NCBI GenBank assembly: GCA_021372575.1
Contig: JAJFUE010000061.1
Coordinates: 1 to 57,676 of the forward strand
DNA length: 57,676 bases
Direction of reading: 5' to 3'
Source of the DNA: a bacterium
GTDB taxonomy: Bacteria; Sumerlaeota; Sumerlaeia; MVZB01
Shown piece after piece: positions 36,630-44,852 of the stretch (its first letter is position 1; each line of letters opens with the position of its first letter). The translations under genes and the position numbers were made by a program. The notes beneath the pieces were generated by a model. That model did not search any database. It was not told the DNA's origin and worked only from the letters and a program-made list of their open reading frames with translations.

Positions 36630-37546
36630 GGGCGGTCTCCGGCGTGGAGGTCGCGCCAGGCTTCGGCGACGCCGGCGAGGCGCTGCGACCAGACCATGCG
36701 CTCGTAGAGCCACCGGGTGACGATGCTCCCCGGCGCAATCTTGTCGAACATCGCGACGAGTCGATCGCCGATGGCGGTGCGCCACGCCGGCGCCGGCCTG
36801 AGCCTCGACGGATCGGACCAGAACTTCATCGCGGCGACGGCGCCGGGCGCATCGAAATACCATTTCTCGGCGAACACGAGGGCGGTGCGGCCCATCTCAC
36901 GCTCGCGGCGCCACAGGTCGGCGCGGCTCATCTGCGGGTGCTCGTGCGTGGCGAGGGCGTCGGGGTCGAACACGATGCGGCCGCCGGCGCGCTCGAAGCG
37001 CAGGCCGAGGTCGAGGTCCTCCCAGCCATAGCAGGTGTAGCGGGCGTCGAAGCCGCCGAGCTCGTTGAACACGTCGCGGCCCATCGAGAGGTTGCCCGTC
37101 GCGAAATGGATCCAGCCGGCGTTGGCCGGGTTGTTGATGTCGTTTTGCGGGTTGGGCTCGGCCCAGTGGCGGAACGGCGGCGAGCCTTGCAGCTTTTCCC
37201 ACGGATAGCGGCCGACGACGGCGATGAGCGGATCGTCGATGCGGTGGCGCGCGATGCAGCCGCCGCGCACGAAGACGTCGTCGCCAAGGAACAGGATGCG
37301 TTCGCCTTTGGCCTCGGCGACGCCGCGGTTGCGCGCGGCCGAGCGCCCGCCGTGCTCGATGCGCACCCACTTGATCGGCAGCCGCTCGCTCCAGATGCGC
37401 TTGAGCGGCGCCAGCTCCATGCGCCCGCCGTCATCGACGATGATGAGCTCGAGCGGCTCCGCATCTTTCTGGCGATGGATCGCCTCGAGGCAAAGTCCCA
37501 ACCGGTCCGGCCGTTCGTAGGTGTTGATCACAATCGAAAGCAACAT
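36626..37546 (-). CDS. Family 2 glycosyltransferase
   Basis: A 306-aa GT-A enzyme: MLLSIVINTYERPDRLGLCL, LELIIVDDGGRMELAPL, HGGRSAARNRGVAEAKGERI, LFLGDDVFV (DD metal site), FATGNLSMGRDVFNELGGFD and YGWEDLDLGLRFERAGG (ED catalytic base), typical of chondroitin/galactosyl-type GT2 members. The start is at 37546, where the family N-terminus begins. Its stop overlaps the start of the next GT2 gene, so both are made together, probably adding successive sugars to one surface polymer. Confidence 0.9.
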   Translation of the reverse strand: MLLSIVINTYERPDRLGLCLEAIHRQKDAEPLELIIVDDGGRMELAPLKRIWSERLPIKWVRIEHGGRSAARNRGVAEAKGERILFLGDDVFVRGGCIARHRIDDPLIAVVGRYPWEKLQGSPPFRHWAEPNPQNDINNPANAGWIHFATGNLSMGRDVFNELGGFDARYTCYGWEDLDLGLRFERAGGRIVFDPDALATHEHPQMSRADLWRREREMGRTALVFAEKWYFDAPGAVAAMKFWSDPSRLRPAPAWRTAIGDRLVAMFDKIAPGSIVTRWLYERMVWSQRLAGVAEAWRDLHAGDRP

Positions 37547-37805
37547 GGGCCCATCTTGCCCGGCGGGGCGCGGGGCGTCAATGAGGACTCGAGGAATACT
37601 TACAAACCATTTGCGGTAAATGTATGAACAACCAGGATGCATGGGTGTTAGAAAAGAGAATCATGGGAAGAATGGGAATGTTGGGAGGAATGAGATGAAT
37701 GAGAAAGATCAACATGACGGCATGGCTTCGCACCCGCCGTTATGCGTGTCGTTCATGCCATCCTTGATGGCGATGGGCTGAGCGCCAAGCACATCCATTC
37801 ACGCG

Positions 37806-38032
37806 TCGCGCGATATCGCGTATTTTTTTTAACTATAGATATGAGTCGGCTGAGAGCCTGGGAACAAACAGGATCGTCCCGTTCGAGCCGCTCTGGGTTG
37901 GATGATCACGCGGATTCACCCATCAAATGCCGGGCTATGCCCCTGAAAACTGCTGCCGAATTTCTGCCCAAAAGCTGGGAAAACAAGGCATAAAGAAACC
38001 TCCGAGGGCTTACCGTCCCCGGAGGTTTTTTT
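37806..38032 (+). ncRNA. Candidate small RNA in a 514-bp gene-free gap
   Basis: The gap 37547-38060 has a palindrome CGCGATATCGCG followed by a run of eight T (37809-37830), then TATAGAT (37834-37840, -10-like but with no good -35), then about 190 nt with small hairpins (CCTG/CAGG, TGGGT/ACCCA, GGGC/GCCC) ending in a strong intrinsic terminator. A 50-codon ORF from 37841 has no ribosome-binding site and odd composition. A small noncoding RNA fits better, but I recognise no known class. Confidence 0.3.
37997..38032 (+). terminator. Strong intrinsic terminator
   Basis: AACCTCCG (37997-38004) with GGG pairs to CCC and CGGAGGTT (38020-38027), an 11-bp stem with one bulge, followed by a run of T to 38032. 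AAAG on the left makes it usable for the opposite strand, where it would follow tRNA-Val. Confidence 0.85.
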
Positions 38033-38060
38033 GTGAAACACTGACTTTTCGAGACTTAAA

Positions 38061-38137
38061 TGGTGGGTAGTACAGGACTCGAACCTGTGACCTCTGGCAT
38101 GTGAGGCCAGCGCTCTAACCGGCTGAGCTAACTACCC
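38061..38137 (-). tRNA. tRNA-Val (anticodon CAC), CCA encoded
   Basis: On the minus strand: acceptor GGGTAGT pairs with ACTACCC followed by discriminator A and genomic CCA; D arm GCTC/GAGC; anticodon stem CTGGC/GCCAG with loop CTCACAT giving anticodon CAC (valine, GUG); variable loop AGGTC; T arm ACAGG/CCTGT with loop TTCGAGT. All stems are intact. A terminator lies immediately downstream. Confidence 0.97.
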
Positions 38138-38200
38138 ACGGCCGGAAAATCATCATAGCAGGCTGCGGGGCTGAGTCAAGAAGTAGGTCGTGGGTTTCGG

Positions 38201-38665
38201 TTAATCCTCTTTTTGAGCCTCATCATTTGCAATTTCACCAGGCTCCCGGGTCGGTTTCCTGAAAAGAGGCTTGATCGTGTAAATGGCCAGAATTAAAGGA
38301 ATAATGGCAAAAACAAAAATACCCAATCCATTTCTCGTGCCATCTTCGAATTGGGCCAGAATCAATCCGGCACCCACGAATACTGAAACCGCGAATAAAA
38401 AGGGCGACATGCATCCGATGGAAAGCTTTTTGAGTTCGTGTCGTCGGGCTCGGGTAACGGAGCAATAAGCCACTACAATTCCATAAGAAAATGGAATCAT
38501 GCCATGCGCGATCAATCCTGCAACATTGGTCGCGAATTTAAATTCTGGATTTCTTGGGCTTATCAGCGAAATCGCGGCCGCGGCCATCATTAATCCGCCA
38601 AAGACAAAACAGGCCAGGCCGCTCAGAAAGAGAAAGCCAAGCATGACCCATTTCAAAATTTTCAT
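38201..38665 (-). CDS. Small four-helix membrane protein, unknown
   Basis: 154 aa from the ATG at 38665 (GGAG 6-8 nt upstream) with four hydrophobic spans: WVMLGFLFLSGLACFVFGG, the VAGLIAHGMIPFSYGIVV region, FLFAVSVFVGAGLIL and IFVFAIIPLILAIY. The C-terminus is charged (TREPGEIANDEAQKED). No recognised motif or family. It follows the tRNA on the same strand and is divergent from the CPEC coiled-coil gene. Confidence 0.75.
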   Translation of the reverse strand: MKILKWVMLGFLFLSGLACFVFGGLMMAAAAISLISPRNPEFKFATNVAGLIAHGMIPFSYGIVVAYCSVTRARRHELKKLSIGCMSPFLFAVSVFVGAGLILAQFEDGTRNGLGIFVFAIIPLILAIYTIKPLFRKPTREPGEIANDEAQKED

Positions 38666-38850
38666 TTTAGTCTCCACGCGCGCTTCGAACTTCCCGTTTT
38701 TACCATCTGGTTCCAACGACGACAAGCGGCTATCAAATAAGCGAGGAAAGCGGCCCACTTCCCACTTTCATCAGAAGGGGGGGACTGGTTAAATGGATTC
38801 AATGGGGGCCGGCTGTGGCCGGCGCCGAAGTTTCTTCCGCGAGGGTCGCC

Positions 38851-39159
38851 ATGAACGACGAATTCATCGAAATCGCCTGCCCCGAGTGCAAGACGATCCT
38901 GATCGTCCGCCGCAAGGACGGCAAGCTCATGGAGGTCCGCAAGCCGATCCTGGAGGACTCCACCGGCGACCGCTTCGAGGACGCCTTCCGCAAGGTCAAG
39001 GGCGCCAAGAGCGAGATCGAGAAGAAGGTCGAGGCCGCCAAGGAACGCGAAAAGTCCAAAATGGACCGCCTCAACCAGCTGTTCAAGGAAGGCCTCGAGC
39101 AGGCCCAAAAAGAAGGCCCCATCACCAAGAAGCCGGGCAGCGAGATGGACCTCGACTGA
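38851..39159 (+). CDS. Small protein with CPxC motif and coiled-coil tail
   Basis: 102 aa starting MNDEFIEIACPECKTILIVRRKDG: a CPEC half of a zinc-ribbon-like knuckle, then from about residue 35 a highly charged Lys/Glu-rich helix (GAKSEIEKKVEAAKEREKSK) predicted as coiled coil. Only one cysteine pair is present, so metal binding would need dimerisation. GAGGG precedes the ATG at 38851. Function unknown. A family E inverted repeat begins 5 bases after its stop codon. Confidence 0.75.
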   Translation: MNDEFIEIACPECKTILIVRRKDGKLMEVRKPILEDSTGDRFEDAFRKVKGAKSEIEKKVEAAKEREKSKMDRLNQLFKEGLEQAQKEGPITKKPGSEMDLD

Positions 39160-39163
39160 TTTT

Positions 39164-39258
39164 AATGATGAATGCGGAATGAAGAATGATGAATAACCGC
39201 CCGCCTGCGGCTTGCGGTATTTGTCTTTTTCATCATTCATCATTCCGCATTCATCATT
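39164..39258. repeat. REPIN-like inverted repeat family E, copy 2
   Basis: The left arm 39164-39194 (AATGATGAATGCGGAATGAA...) is complementary to right arm 39231-39258 (ending CGCATTCATCATT). The 36-nt centre is unrelated to that of copy 1 (30888-30987), while the arms share ATGATGAATGCGGAATGA. Confidence 0.85.
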
Positions 39259-39266
39259 CCCTTCCA

Positions 39267-39294
39267 TTGACACTTCCTCGCATCGGGATATATC
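39267..39294 (+). promoter_or_regulatory. Candidate promoter of the pseudopilin operon
   Basis: A perfect TTGACA (39267-39272) and TATATC (39289-39294; 4/6) are separated by 16 nt. It lies about 100 nt ahead of the first pseudopilin gene, with no gene between. Confidence 0.5.
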
Positions 39295-39394
39295 CTCACC
39301 TTCGGGGTGGCTTTGGCCTTCAATTGGCTGAGGTTAAAAGCTATGATCATCCCAAGGTCGCTCCGGCGACGAACCGGTTGGGCGGTAAGCGGAC

Positions 39395-40045
39395 GTGTAT
39401 CAACTCGGCATTGAGCATCATCGGCGGCGTGGATTCACCGCCTTGGAAGTAACGGCTGCCGTCCTGATTATTCTGATCCTTGCGGCGGTCGGAATGGCAG
39501 GCGTCAAGCTGATCGGCCACCGCGACCGCGTCGATGAAAGCGCGCGCCGGCTCGTGCATGCCTTTTCCGTCGCCCGCGCCATGGCCATCGGCAACAACAC
39601 CACCTACACCGTCCGCATCGACTCGACCCACCGCAATTTCTGGCTCGATGAAACCAGCGTCACTGGCGAGACCATCGCCGCCAAGGTGATCCGGCCCGAG
39701 CTGTTCGAGCAGAACGTCATCATCGACAAGTTCATTTACGGCCCGATCACGGTCAATTTCGAGGAGGTGCGGCCGGTCCGCTTCTTTGCCGACGGCAGCA
39801 GCGACGACGTCACGATCCAGATGCGCAACAATTTCGACTCGGCCTCGAACCCGGCCAATATCGACACGATCCGCGTCTATGGCCCGACCGGCCAGTGCAA
39901 GCTGTTCCTGAACGAACGGCGCGAGCCCTCGGCGAGCGCGGTGCAGCTCACGCAGAAGACAACCGTTTCGCAAAAGGCCACGACTTCGCAGAAGACCGCG
40001 GTTACGCGGAAGACCACCGTTACGCGGAAGAGCACAGCCCGATGA
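39395..40045 (+). CDS. GspH/FimT-like pseudopilin with a repetitive basic tail
   Basis: 216 aa, apparently starting with GTG. It has a type III (prepilin) signal RRRGFTALEV: cleavage after G13 leaves Phe1 and Glu5, followed by a hydrophobic helix AAVLIILILAAVGMAGV. The globular part has the GspH pattern SARRLVHAFSVARAMAI. Residues from about 186 are five 6-residue repeats (QKTTVS, QKATTS, QKTAVT, RKTTVT, RKSTAR) encoded by five tandem 18-bp units, absent from usual GspH. Its stop overlaps the next start (ATGA). First of four minor pseudopilin-type genes that prime assembly of a type II secretion pseudopilus or a related system. Confidence 0.85.
   Translation: MYQLGIEHHRRRGFTALEVTAAVLIILILAAVGMAGVKLIGHRDRVDESARRLVHAFSVARAMAIGNNTTYTVRIDSTHRNFWLDETSVTGETIAAKVIRPELFEQNVIIDKFIYGPITVNFEEVRPVRFFADGSSDDVTIQMRNNFDSASNPANIDTIRVYGPTGQCKLFLNERREPSASAVQLTQKTTVSQKATTSQKTAVTRKTTVTRKSTAR
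39951..40040 (+). repeat. Tandem 18-bp repeat in the pseudopilin gene
   Basis: Five units beginning CGCAGAAGAC or CGCGGAAGA at 39951, 39969, 39987, 40005 and 40023, each 18 bp, in frame at the 3' end of the GspH-like gene. Copy-number change would lengthen or shorten the tail without shifting frame. Confidence 0.9.
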
Positions 40046-40479
40046 TCCGCCGCCAACCCACTCCCTTGCGCGGTTTTACGCTGGTTGAAGTCCTGGTGGC
40101 CCTGGCGATCATGGCCGCCGGCGTGCTGGTCATCGCGACCGTGTTCCCGAAGACGCTCGAGGCCAGCGACGCCGCCCAGACGCTGACGATCGCCGCGGGC
40201 CTTGCGCAGATGAAGGCCGAGGAAATCCGGCGCGACAACGACCAGGACGGCCAGATGATCGACCAGATCAAGGTCCGCACGACCCCGACCGACCCGATCG
40301 CGTTCCCGCGCCAGCCCAACCTCACCTACTCGTTCAGCGGGCGGTCGCTGATCTACACCGACCCGACCGATCCGCGGGGCGCCCCCGGCGTGCCGCGCGT
40401 GATCATCCGTTATGCCGCCGAGTTCCGCAAAAGCCAGGACGTGATCTATGAGCTGCGCTTCGACCAGACCAATCACTAA
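40042..40479 (+). CDS. GspI/PilV-like pseudopilin
   Basis: 145 aa with prepilin signal PLRGFTLVEVLVALAIM (cleavage after G11, Glu5 present) and the AAGVLVIATVFPKTLEASDAA continuation typical of GspI/PilV; LAQMKAEEIRRD is a match to the GspI 'A...AE...' helix. It starts in the stop of the GspH-like gene and overlaps the GspJ-like gene by 32 bp. Inner-membrane protein incorporated near the pseudopilus tip. Confidence 0.88.
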   Translation: MIRRQPTPLRGFTLVEVLVALAIMAAGVLVIATVFPKTLEASDAAQTLTIAAGLAQMKAEEIRRDNDQDGQMIDQIKVRTTPTDPIAFPRQPNLTYSFSGRSLIYTDPTDPRGAPGVPRVIIRYAAEFRKSQDVIYELRFDQTNH

Positions 40480-41407
40480 CCCGCGCCGCCACGGCTTTTC
40501 GCTCGTCGAGCTGCTGATCGCGATGACGATCGCGCTGGTTTTCCTGTCCGGCATTTTCATGACGTATTTCCAGATCATGCGCACGCGGGATGAAGCCGAA
40601 CGCCGCCTCGACGCCATGCGCAACGGCCGCGCCGCGATCACGACCCTCAGCATGGAACTGAAGGCGCTCAACCGCGACTACAACCCCGGCATCGACGACA
40701 TCCTGCTTGTGGCCCGCCGCGACATTCTCGACCACGGCGACCGCATCGACAACGACGGCGACGGAACCATCGACGAGGAGATCGTGGACGGCCTCGACGA
40801 CGACCTGACCTCCGGCACGGTCCTGACCAACGACCGCCACGCCCTGCTCGGGACGGTTCGCGAGCGCCCGATGTACGTCGGCCGCACCGACCTGGACGAT
40901 GCGGGCGTCGATGAGGACATCAAGTTCGGCCAGTCGCTGATGACGTTCCGCATCTTCCCGACCACGCCCTCGCCCTCGCTGATCAGCAAAACCATCACCT
41001 ACGCCATCGCGAACTACGACGGCCAGGCCAACGTGCTCGTCCGCCAGACGATCATCGAGCGCGCCGTCGGCGAGCCCGACGTCACCGTCGCCCCGCTCGC
41101 GTTCGGCGTCCTGGGCTTCGACGTGCTATACTGGAATCCGAACGAAGCGCCGGCAAACCAGTATTGGGTCGATCGCTGGGACTCGAGCGCAGCCGACCCG
41201 GCGCACCCGGCCTCATCGACCCCCGCGGCGCTCTTCCCGCCGCTGGGACTGCCGGCCGGCATTTACGTGAGGCTGACGCTCATGGCCGATCGTCACGGTG
41301 ACCGGGCAGTGGCCAACAACCAGCCCGTCCAGACGATCAGCATGGAAACCATCATCAACATCGAACAGACCATTGGAGACGCGCGTTACCCCAGGCCCAG
41401 CCTATGA
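40448..41407 (+). CDS. GspJ-like pseudopilin
   Basis: 319 aa with prepilin signal RRHGFSLVELLIAMTIALVF (cleavage after G16, Glu5 present). It is larger than usual GspJ (about 200 aa), with an EF-hand-like loop DRIDNDGDGTIDEE near residue 100. The downstream region matches GspJ in order only. Overlaps both neighbours (32 bp before, 4 bp after), so tightly coupled. The extra length may reflect a specialised tip. Confidence 0.82.
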   Translation: MSCASTRPITNPRRHGFSLVELLIAMTIALVFLSGIFMTYFQIMRTRDEAERRLDAMRNGRAAITTLSMELKALNRDYNPGIDDILLVARRDILDHGDRIDNDGDGTIDEEIVDGLDDDLTSGTVLTNDRHALLGTVRERPMYVGRTDLDDAGVDEDIKFGQSLMTFRIFPTTPSPSLISKTITYAIANYDGQANVLVRQTIIERAVGEPDVTVAPLAFGVLGFDVLYWNPNEAPANQYWVDRWDSSAADPAHPASSTPAALFPPLGLPAGIYVRLTLMADRHGDRAVANNQPVQTISMETIINIEQTIGDARYPRPSL

Positions 41408-44055
41408 AGACTCGATACACACCGACCAATCGCAGCCGCGGGGCGGTCCTCATCATCGTGGTCGCCCTGCTGGGCGTTCTCGCGCTGGTGCTCGTGACGC
41501 TCAGCTATGGCTCGCGTGTTGATTACCTGGCCGCGCGCAACTGGGCCAATTCGGTACAGTCGCGCATGGCCGCCGTTTCCGAGCTCCCGGCGTTTCAGTC
41601 CATGAACGGCGCCGCGAATGGAATCACGCTCATGTCGGCCGGCGACGACATCGTCGTAAGCGCCGACGGCTCGCGCCAGCTCAATCCCGTGCCGCTGCAG
41701 CTTCTGCCGCTGCGCGCCGACAGCCGCGCGGCGACAAGCCTCGCCAGCGCCGCCAGCCGCTCCAACCAGCTCGCCGACGTGACCGTCTCCGACACCTCCG
41801 CCAAGCTCAACATCAACGCCGTCGTTCCCGTCGTGGTCGATGAGGCCTCCTGGAAATTCCAGGATTCCGCCGCCACGGCGAAGCAGGAGCTCCCGATCGG
41901 ATTCATCGGCGAATCCGAGCTCGCGCGCCTCATCTCCGGCGTGATGGATGCCGAGGGCATTACCGGCGTCGATCCGCAGACGCTCGCCCACGCCATCGCG
42001 CTCCACCGCTACGGCAAGGACGGCAAGCCGGGCTTTGCCGGCGAGGACGACAACAACAACGCCAAATCGGCCCTGAGCAGCACCGGCACGATCGGCACCG
42101 GCATCCGCGCCGACCGCCTCGACAACGACCGCGACGGCAAGATCGACAACAAGGAAGAATCACTCGAAACCGACGGCATCGACAACAATTACAACGGCCA
42201 CGTCGATGAAGCCGGCGAGGGGACCGACGATCCGGCCGAGTGCCTCGGCGACCCGCGCCTCGAGCCCAACGGCGACGACACCCCCTACACCGCGCTTGGC
42301 GAACTGATGGCCATCCCCGGCATGACGGCCCGGCTCTACGCCGCGCTCGCGCCGCACCTGACCGTGCTTTCGACCGGCTACGCGGCGTTCCAGCTGCCGG
42401 CCCAGAGCAGCGACCTGCCGGTCATGGGCTGGCCGCAGCTCGACCCGAACACCGCCCCGCCCGAGCTCATCTACGCGAGCCTGAAGAAGCGCTTCCCGAA
42501 CGCCGCCCCGGATACGATCGGCCAGTTCACGGCCAACCTCGTCGATCGCCGCGACAAGGACAGCGTCCCGTGCGAGATCGAGCTCGACGGCGCCAAGTAT
42601 CGCGGCCAGGAAGTCACCCCTTACATCAACGAGATCTGCACGGCGAATTACGGCGTGCGCCTGAAAAAGAACCCGCGCCACGGCCAGTACGTCGAGATCA
42701 TCAACCCGTATGCCAAGGCGAAGATCGACGTCGATGGCTGGACGATTGCGGGCGCCGGCGGCGAAATCGCCCTCTCCGGCAAAATCCAGCCCGGCGGCTA
42801 CATCGTCATCACCGACGATTACAACGACCAGAACGACAAGGGCCGCGGCTCGACCCCGGACAGCTTCTTCGCCAACTTCGGCGTCGTCTCGAGCGGCCCC
42901 GACGAGGTGATCATCGAAAACCGGGACCTGGACCTGATGGCCGGCAACGGGCACCTGGAGCTCAAGGACTCCAAGGGCGACGTCATCGACACCTTCGATT
43001 TCGATCCGCAGGTCCGCACCGGCGTTACGCTTTCGTTCCAGAAGACCGACCCCCGGCTCAACGTCACGCGCACCGCCGCGCCGACGCCGCTGCGCCCCAA
43101 CTCCGGCTCCGACGACGACGGCATCAACTCCGACAAGGCCAAGCTTGCGTTGCAGACGCTCGAGCAGACCGCCAACAAGCCGATCAACAACCCGATCGAC
43201 GCCATGCTCATCAGCACGGCGCACGTCGCGACGGTCGAGAAGGCCGACTCCACGGAACTGCAGGATTTCAAGTGGCAGCTCCCGGAACTCAACGCGTCCA
43301 GTTCCCGCCAGCTCGACACGCGGCTCGTCGATTGCTTCCTGCCGAACGTCGCCATGCCGCTGAAGAACAAGACCAAAATCGTCACGCTCACGTCCGACGA
43401 GACCGACTCGAACCAAAGCATCCGCGAGCTCACCGTGCCGAACGCCGCGGTGATCAGCGGCCGCGTCAACATCAACACCGCCCCGCTCGGTGTGCTCGCC
43501 GCGCTTCCGGGCATGTCGAACGCGCTGCTCATGGCCATCCGCGACGTCCGCGCCGGCAACACCGGCTCCGGCCAATCGACCCTCACGCTCGACACGCGCG
43601 ACCGCTCATACTGGCGCGAGATCGACCCTAAAAACGGCGCATGCTGGGCGAACCTCTCCGACCTGATCACGGACAAGCAGGTCTGGGGCGACACGGCGTT
43701 CTACGACCGGCTCGCGCAGGTTTATGCGTTCGCGCCGCTCATCGGCACGCACTCGCTGACGATGATGTCGGTGGCGACGACGAAGGTTGCCTCGGCCGGC
43801 GAAACGAAAAATGCGAATGCGAAGAAGAGCGACCTTGCGCGGCGCGAGAACATCACGCGCGCCGAACGCCTGCTGGCCGCCGATCGCGGCGTGATCGAGA
43901 CGGTGCACTTCGCGTTCGTCGGCTCGGCGGCCGACGCGGCCGGAGATCCCGACGCGCGAACGGCGACGACGCTCACCCAGGCCCGCGGCAAGCTGCTCTA
44001 TCCGCCCAACCGTCTCGCCGCGGCCATGGGCCGCACCGTCAGGAAAACCCAGTAG
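41404..44055 (+). CDS. GspK-like pseudopilin with lamin-tail-like insertion
   Basis: 883 aa, about 2.5 times a usual GspK. Prepilin-like N-terminus SRGAVLIIVVALLGVLAL without Glu5, as in GspK, which caps the pseudopilus. Calcium-type loops (DNDRDGKIDNKEE, DGIDNNYNGHVDE) precede a GspK-like region (TALGELMAIPGM, LDPNTAPPELI). Residues about 405-540 (GQYVEIINPYAKAKIDVDGW, GEIALSGKIQPGGYIVITDD, DEVIIENRDLDLM) look like a lamin-tail domain, a beta-sandwich also found in bacterial surface proteins. Another helix-hairpin-helix-like NINTAPLGVLAALPGM comes near residue 690. Last of four overlapping pseudopilin genes; no GspD/E/F/G in the window. Confidence 0.82.
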   Translation: MKTRYTPTNRSRGAVLIIVVALLGVLALVLVTLSYGSRVDYLAARNWANSVQSRMAAVSELPAFQSMNGAANGITLMSAGDDIVVSADGSRQLNPVPLQLLPLRADSRAATSLASAASRSNQLADVTVSDTSAKLNINAVVPVVVDEASWKFQDSAATAKQELPIGFIGESELARLISGVMDAEGITGVDPQTLAHAIALHRYGKDGKPGFAGEDDNNNAKSALSSTGTIGTGIRADRLDNDRDGKIDNKEESLETDGIDNNYNGHVDEAGEGTDDPAECLGDPRLEPNGDDTPYTALGELMAIPGMTARLYAALAPHLTVLSTGYAAFQLPAQSSDLPVMGWPQLDPNTAPPELIYASLKKRFPNAAPDTIGQFTANLVDRRDKDSVPCEIELDGAKYRGQEVTPYINEICTANYGVRLKKNPRHGQYVEIINPYAKAKIDVDGWTIAGAGGEIALSGKIQPGGYIVITDDYNDQNDKGRGSTPDSFFANFGVVSSGPDEVIIENRDLDLMAGNGHLELKDSKGDVIDTFDFDPQVRTGVTLSFQKTDPRLNVTRTAAPTPLRPNSGSDDDGINSDKAKLALQTLEQTANKPINNPIDAMLISTAHVATVEKADSTELQDFKWQLPELNASSSRQLDTRLVDCFLPNVAMPLKNKTKIVTLTSDETDSNQSIRELTVPNAAVISGRVNINTAPLGVLAALPGMSNALLMAIRDVRAGNTGSGQSTLTLDTRDRSYWREIDPKNGACWANLSDLITDKQVWGDTAFYDRLAQVYAFAPLIGTHSLTMMSVATTKVASAGETKNANAKKSDLARRENITRAERLLAADRGVIETVHFAFVGSAADAAGDPDARTATTLTQARGKLLYPPNRLAAAMGRTVRKTQ

Positions 44056-44216
44056 CCCAACCAACCGTCAATCGCAATACATGGCTGTACTCGTGTTGTC
44101 GGGTAGGCCGGGGGCATCTACACCCCGGCCCGCTGCGAAGGCGTCCCGGCCAGCGCCGCCACTGCACGAGCAGCCTTGTCGAAACCGCAGAAGCGAGGGC
44201 GAATTGCCGGCAATCC

Positions 44217-44243
44217 CCTAACCTGGCACAGCCAGAACCAAAC
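44217..44243 (-). repeat. Dispersed repeat family H, partial copy, in a 797-bp gap
   Basis: Matches the reverse complement of GGTTCTGGCTATGCCAGGT. The gap 44056-44852 also has an 8-bp hairpin GGCCGGGG/CCCCGGCC (44106-44113/44123-44130) after the GspK-like gene and a full G+H copy at 44672-44718. Several short ORFs cross the repeats; none looks like a gene. Confidence 0.75.
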
Positions 44244-44671
44244 TTTTTCAATCCGTCGGGCCATTTTGGGCCATACGAATTGGTTCTGTCGCCCCTTGCC
44301 GGGGCTGGGTGAACGAATGAGAGCCTCTTGCAAAAAGGGGGAAAGCCGGTCGCCCACCACTCCCCACTCTCTCGAGAATTCAGCAATAACCGCGTTAACC
44401 GCCTGATTGGCGAATGGATTCAAACGTAAACACATGCGAAACGGTGCCCGGGGGAACAGCGTTTAAATCCCCGCCTTAGCGCAGGCGAGAAAAGTATTCC
44501 GGCAATGAACCTGATTCGAATGGTTCCCGGTTTAGCGAGCCGGCGATTGGATCGATTACTCGGGAATGGCTGAGATTGAATGTAAAATGCGCACAAATTT
44601 TCATGGCCATGATCGGAGAAATAGATCGTCGGCTGAAGCCGACTGACTACATGCCCGGTCTTTGGTGAAAC

Positions 44672-44718
44672 GATTTGGTTCTGGCTATGCCAGGTCAGGA
44701 TGACGAGCACGAGAACGA
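44672..44718 (+). repeat. Composite dispersed repeat H+G
   Basis: GATTTGGTTCTGGCTATGCC then AGGTCAGGATGACGAGCACG. The same composite, reverse-complemented, occurs at 50306-50353 immediately after the efflux pump gene; H alone is partly palindromic (TGGC.../GCCA). Confidence 0.85.
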
Positions 44719-44852
44719 GAGAGAACGCGGGGAGCACGCATATTCGCGGGAGTCGATGCGAATTTCCTTTTTATCCATCGTCAAGAGATGCATTTTGTGG
44801 ATAGATGGCGTAGTGTGCGCGCAGGGATTACCCGTCCGGGGAGGGTTCGCCG

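Noticed and set aside
37742-37993. An 83-codon ORF ending just before the terminator
   Set aside because: No ribosome-binding site, no domain, and it crosses an internal palindrome plus T8; a noncoding RNA is more likely.
30888-39258. CRISPR array from recurring short repeats
   Set aside because: Repeat spacing is irregular, arms are inverted, spacers are not uniform and no cas genes are present.
44118-44435. Short ORFs of 76-105 codons in the gap before mgtE
   Set aside because: They read through repeat H and hairpins and have no start signals or domains.
44719-44852. M-box magnesium riboswitch ahead of mgtE
   Set aside because: Only about 130 nt separate the repeat from the gene and none of the conserved M-box elements or a terminator is visible.
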